From JAJKIV01 sp036741775 (lineage in GTDB: Bacteria > Gemmatimonadota > Gemmatimonadetes > Gemmatimonadales > Gemmatimonadaceae), in assembly GCA_036741775.1 (NCBI GenBank), contig DAINRQ010000023.1:8723-72722 (forward strand): a stretch of DNA of 64,000 nt, read 5' to 3'. Numbering within the stretch: position 1 is the stretch's first letter; every line of letters begins with the position of its first letter. The notes under the pieces were generated by a model. It did not search any database. It was not told the origin of the DNA and saw only the letters and a list, made by a program, of their open reading frames with translations. Shown here piece after piece: positions 62,128 to 64,000 of this stretch. The position numbers and the translations under genes were made by a program.

Positions 62128-63225
62128 ATGTACAGCACGTGCCTGTTCTGTCACGCCCGGCTCGGCCGCAACGAAGTGGTCGAGCATTTTCCTGTTGGCC
62201 GACGCCTCGCGTTCGACAGCGCAAAGGGGCGCCTGTGGGCTGTCTGTGGGGAGTGCCGCCGCTGGAACCTTTCGCCGATCGAGGACCGGTGGGAGGCGAT
62301 CGACGAATGCGAGCGGCTCTTTCGCGCCACACGTGCACGTGTCTCGACGGACAACATTGGGCTGGCCCCGCTTGCCGGCGGTGTCGATCTCATTCGCATC
62401 GGCAGACCTCTTCGCCCCGAGTTCGCGGCGTGGCGTTACGGGTCGCGTCTGAAATGGCGGCGCTACCGCGCCGGGATCGCGGCTGGTGTCGTCGGGGCCG
62501 CGGGTGTGACTGCAGCAGTCATCGTCGCCCCGCCGCTCGTTGCGGCCGCGCTGCCGTTCATCGGCCCGGCGTTTGTGGGCTTTGGAGGGAGCGCACCGCT
62601 CTGGGTCGTTCCCGGCATGATCGCCATGGACCTGAAGGACCGATGGCAGTGGGAACGCGTCGCGCTACGCCTGCCGAGTCCTGGCGGTCGCAAGCTGATC
62701 GTCCGCGTCAGGCACCTCTGGGAGTCCGCGTACTACACCGATCGCGATACGGGCGATCTCGCGCTTCGCATCGTGCACGACGGCGGAGCGTCGCGTTATG
62801 AGGGCGAGGCCGCGCTGTCGGCGGGTGGACGTCTGCTCGCGCGCGCGAACTGGCTGGGCGGCGCAGGCCGGCTCGTGCAGCGCGCGGTGAGAGAGATCGA
62901 TGCCACTGGGGACGCCGATACGTTCCTGCACAAGACCGCATCACGCTTCTCGCGCTTCCATGGACGCCGCATGATGGCGAAATACCGTCGCGTCGGCGCG
63001 ATGAGCCTTCTTCCCGTCGAGCGGCTCGCGCTGGAGATGGCGGTACACGAGGAGTCCGAGCGGCGGGCGCTCGAAGGCGAGTTGGCGCACCTCGCGGCGG
63101 AGTGGAAGGAAGCGGAGGAGGTGGCCGAGATCTCCGACAACCTCTTCGTCGACCCTCCGGTGGACACGTGGATCAACGGCCGCGGCGGGGGTGGCGAAGC
63201 TGGCGAGGCTCGAGGTCAGCGATAG
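62128..63225 (+). CDS. Zinc-ribbon membrane protein, tandem paralogue 2
   Basis: 365 residues, aligned end to end with the preceding gene product (same zinc ligands C5/C8 and C40/C43, same EAIDECERLFRATRARVSTDNIGLAPL block, membrane region and acidic C-tail), with high identity by eye. It arose by tandem duplication. The C-terminus (NLFVDPPVDTWINGRGGGG) differs most. Its end overlaps yajQ by 10 bp on the opposite strand. Function unknown. Confidence 0.7.
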   Translation: MYSTCLFCHARLGRNEVVEHFPVGRRLAFDSAKGRLWAVCGECRRWNLSPIEDRWEAIDECERLFRATRARVSTDNIGLAPLAGGVDLIRIGRPLRPEFAAWRYGSRLKWRRYRAGIAAGVVGAAGVTAAVIVAPPLVAAALPFIGPAFVGFGGSAPLWVVPGMIAMDLKDRWQWERVALRLPSPGGRKLIVRVRHLWESAYYTDRDTGDLALRIVHDGGASRYEGEAALSAGGRLLARANWLGGAGRLVQRAVREIDATGDADTFLHKTASRFSRFHGRRMMAKYRRVGAMSLLPVERLALEMAVHEESERRALEGELAHLAAEWKEAEEVAEISDNLFVDPPVDTWINGRGGGGEAGEARGQR

Positions 63226-63716
63226 TTGCCGAACTTGAGCTCGACGCCGAAGTCCTTGCCACGGAGCAACTGCATCACCGCCTGTAACTCGTCGCGCGAC
63301 GGTGAGGTGACGCGCACCTGATCCCCCTGAATCGCCGCTTGCACTTTCTTCATCTTCGCGTCCTTGATGGCGGCGACGACTTTTTTCGCGGTATCGCCAT
63401 CGAGAGACATCTTGAGCCCGACCTCGCGGCGGACGGTGTCGCCGCCCGCGGGCTTGATCTCGCCGATGTCGAGGTTCTTCACCGGCACGCCGCGCTTGAT
63501 GAGCTTCGACTGCAGTACGTCGAACAGTGCACGCATGCGAAAGTCATCGTCCGCGGTGAGGGTGATCTTGCCGTCCACGCGATGGAAATCGATGCTCACC
63601 TTGGAACCCTTGAAGTCGTAACGCTGCGCGATCTCCTTCTGGGTCTGGTTCACGGCGTTGTCGACTTCCTGGAGATCCACGCCGGTCGTGATGTCGAACG
63701 AGTTGGTAGTGGCCAT
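63216..63716 (-). CDS. yajQ: YajQ family nucleotide-binding protein
   Basis: 166 residues, the usual length. SFDITTGVDLQEVDNAVNQTQKEIAQRYDFKGSKVSIDFHR at the start and VQAAIQGDQVRVTSPSRDELQAVMQLLRGKDFGVEL-type end are YajQ/UPF0234 signatures. In Xanthomonas a homologue binds cyclic di-GMP; elsewhere it binds tRNA or nucleotides. Here only family membership is shown. Confidence 0.93.
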   Translation of the reverse strand: MATTNSFDITTGVDLQEVDNAVNQTQKEIAQRYDFKGSKVSIDFHRVDGKITLTADDDFRMRALFDVLQSKLIKRGVPVKNLDIGEIKPAGGDTVRREVGLKMSLDGDTAKKVVAAIKDAKMKKVQAAIQGDQVRVTSPSRDELQAVMQLLRGKDFGVELKFGNYR

Positions 63717-63759
63717 TCGGGCAAGGGACTCGACGTGGGGGCTATTGGCTGGTGGCAGA

Positions 63760-63785
63760 CTGATAGCTGATAGGCTGATAGCTAT
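63760..63785. repeat. Period-7 CTGATAG repeat
   Basis: CTGATAG, CTGATAG, G, CTGATAG, C in tandem, the reverse-complement type of the CAGCTAT repeats. It lies between yajQ and the DUF983 gene and overlaps the DUF983 stop. Confidence 0.75.
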
Positions 63786-64000
63786 GGCAGCAGTTCACCC
63801 GGTGTGACCGGCCGCAATAGTATATCAAATCCCAGCCACACGAGCTTCGAGAACGGGAAGAGTACGAACGGCGCGGCGCCCATCGCGAGGGGCGCTGCCC
63901 ACTGGAGCGTGTCCCACGGCACGTTAGGCCACGTGATCAGGAGCGTCGCCACGAACACCGCGGCGAACAACATCTCGGACACGACGAGGTTGAACATCAT
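63782..64000 (-). CDS. DUF983 domain membrane protein (partial, C-terminus only)
   Basis: At least 72 residues, cut by the window edge. Two hydrophobic segments (FNLVVSEMLFAAVFVATLLITW; LAMGAAPFVLFPFSKLVWLGFDILL) with the WPNVPWDTLQW and PFSKLVWL signatures of the DUF983 family, often found in cytochrome-oxidase neighbourhoods. N-terminal zinc-type cysteines would be outside the window. Confidence 0.75.
   Translation of the reverse strand: MMFNLVVSEMLFAAVFVATLLITWPNVPWDTLQWAAPLAMGAAPFVLFPFSKLVWLGFDILLRPVTPGELLP

Larger units (their letters stand above)
3569..63929. repeat. Dispersed, highly iterated 7-mer CCTAACG/CGTTAGG (32 exact copies)
   Basis: CCTAACG (or complement CGTTAGG) starts at 3569, 6935, 7546, 9183, 10103, 14015, 16350, 17164, 18784, 19638, 23339, 23801, 24471, 24945, 27315, 31246, 33824, 35187, 36044, 39699, 41485, 42329, 43487, 44200, 47989, 48611, 50774, 51705, 52079, 53984, 55593 and 63923. 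It is usually extended at the 5' end to GCCTAACG. Most copies are inside genes, on either strand and in more than one reading phase (Leu-Gly TTA-GGN, Pro-Asn CCT-AAC, Leu-Thr CTA-ACG, Val-Arg GTT-AGG), so the signal is at the DNA level, not a peptide motif. About 7 would be expected by hand for a random 66% GC sequence. Confidence 0.75.

Overview
This is a high-GC bacterial chromosome segment packed with housekeeping genes. It carries a single tRNA and no CRISPR array, phage or insertion-sequence transposase that I can recognise. The gene families, the codon use and the short gene overlaps (mostly ATGA/GTGA) fit an uncultured member of the Gemmatimonadota. That placement is my inference from family content, not a computed phylogeny. 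Two 100-base N runs (51183-51282 and 60597-60696) and a 55-base duplication flanking the second show that this is a scaffold from a draft, probably metagenomic, assembly.

Layout. 1-13.6 kb is nearly all minus strand: a TonB-like protein, an FAH-family enzyme, a DinG-type helicase with an N-terminal JAMM-like domain, then a tightly overlapped set (exported protein, TPR protein, giant Q-rich DUF4175-type protein, DUF4159 protein, rsmI, unknown). 13.7-15.8 kb holds trxA, mce, a lipoprotein and pdxJ. 15.8-24.8 kb is plus strand: a protein with degenerate Hpt repeats, a flippase-like membrane protein, ispE, tRNA-Gln, cysteine synthase, a TonB-domain lipoprotein, then prs-rplY-pth-ychF. 24.8-27.6 kb has a frameshifted SnoaL-like gene, a UDP-galactopyranose-mutase-like flavoprotein, a small unknown and a perfect 68-bp palindrome.

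27.7-43.5 kb is a plus-strand block: rpsF-rpsR-DUF2232-rplI, rsfS, a metallopeptidase/propeller/barrel fusion, two SPOR-domain proteins, smc, a FlgD-like protein, an MBL hydrolase, a DAHP synthase and lolA. 43.5-49.3 kb is minus strand: a DUF2520 Rossmann protein, an S41 peptidase, tmk, a YlbF-like gene, prmC, prfA and rpmE. 49.5-51.2 kb has a Crp-family regulator and an MBL hydrolase cut by a gap. 51.3-60.6 kb is minus strand: hyuB/hyuA, a DUF4105 protein, a Gfo/Idh/MocA oxidoreductase, an outer-membrane protein, a SpoIID-like protein and rimO. 61-63.2 kb holds two tandem paralogous zinc-ribbon membrane proteins, followed by yajQ and a partial DUF983 gene.

Three non-coding patterns stand out. 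(1) A heptamer CCTAACG/CGTTAGG, usually extended to GCCTAACG, occurs 32 times in both orientations and in several reading phases of genes; it resembles uptake-sequence or HIP1-like iterated motifs. (2) Period-7 tandem repeats (GGGAATC/GGGAACC and CAGCTAT/CAGCCAT types) occur at eight places, seven between genes and one inside a coding sequence. (3) A perfect, comparatively AT-rich 68-bp palindrome lies just upstream of rpsF and looks like a REP/MITE-type element.
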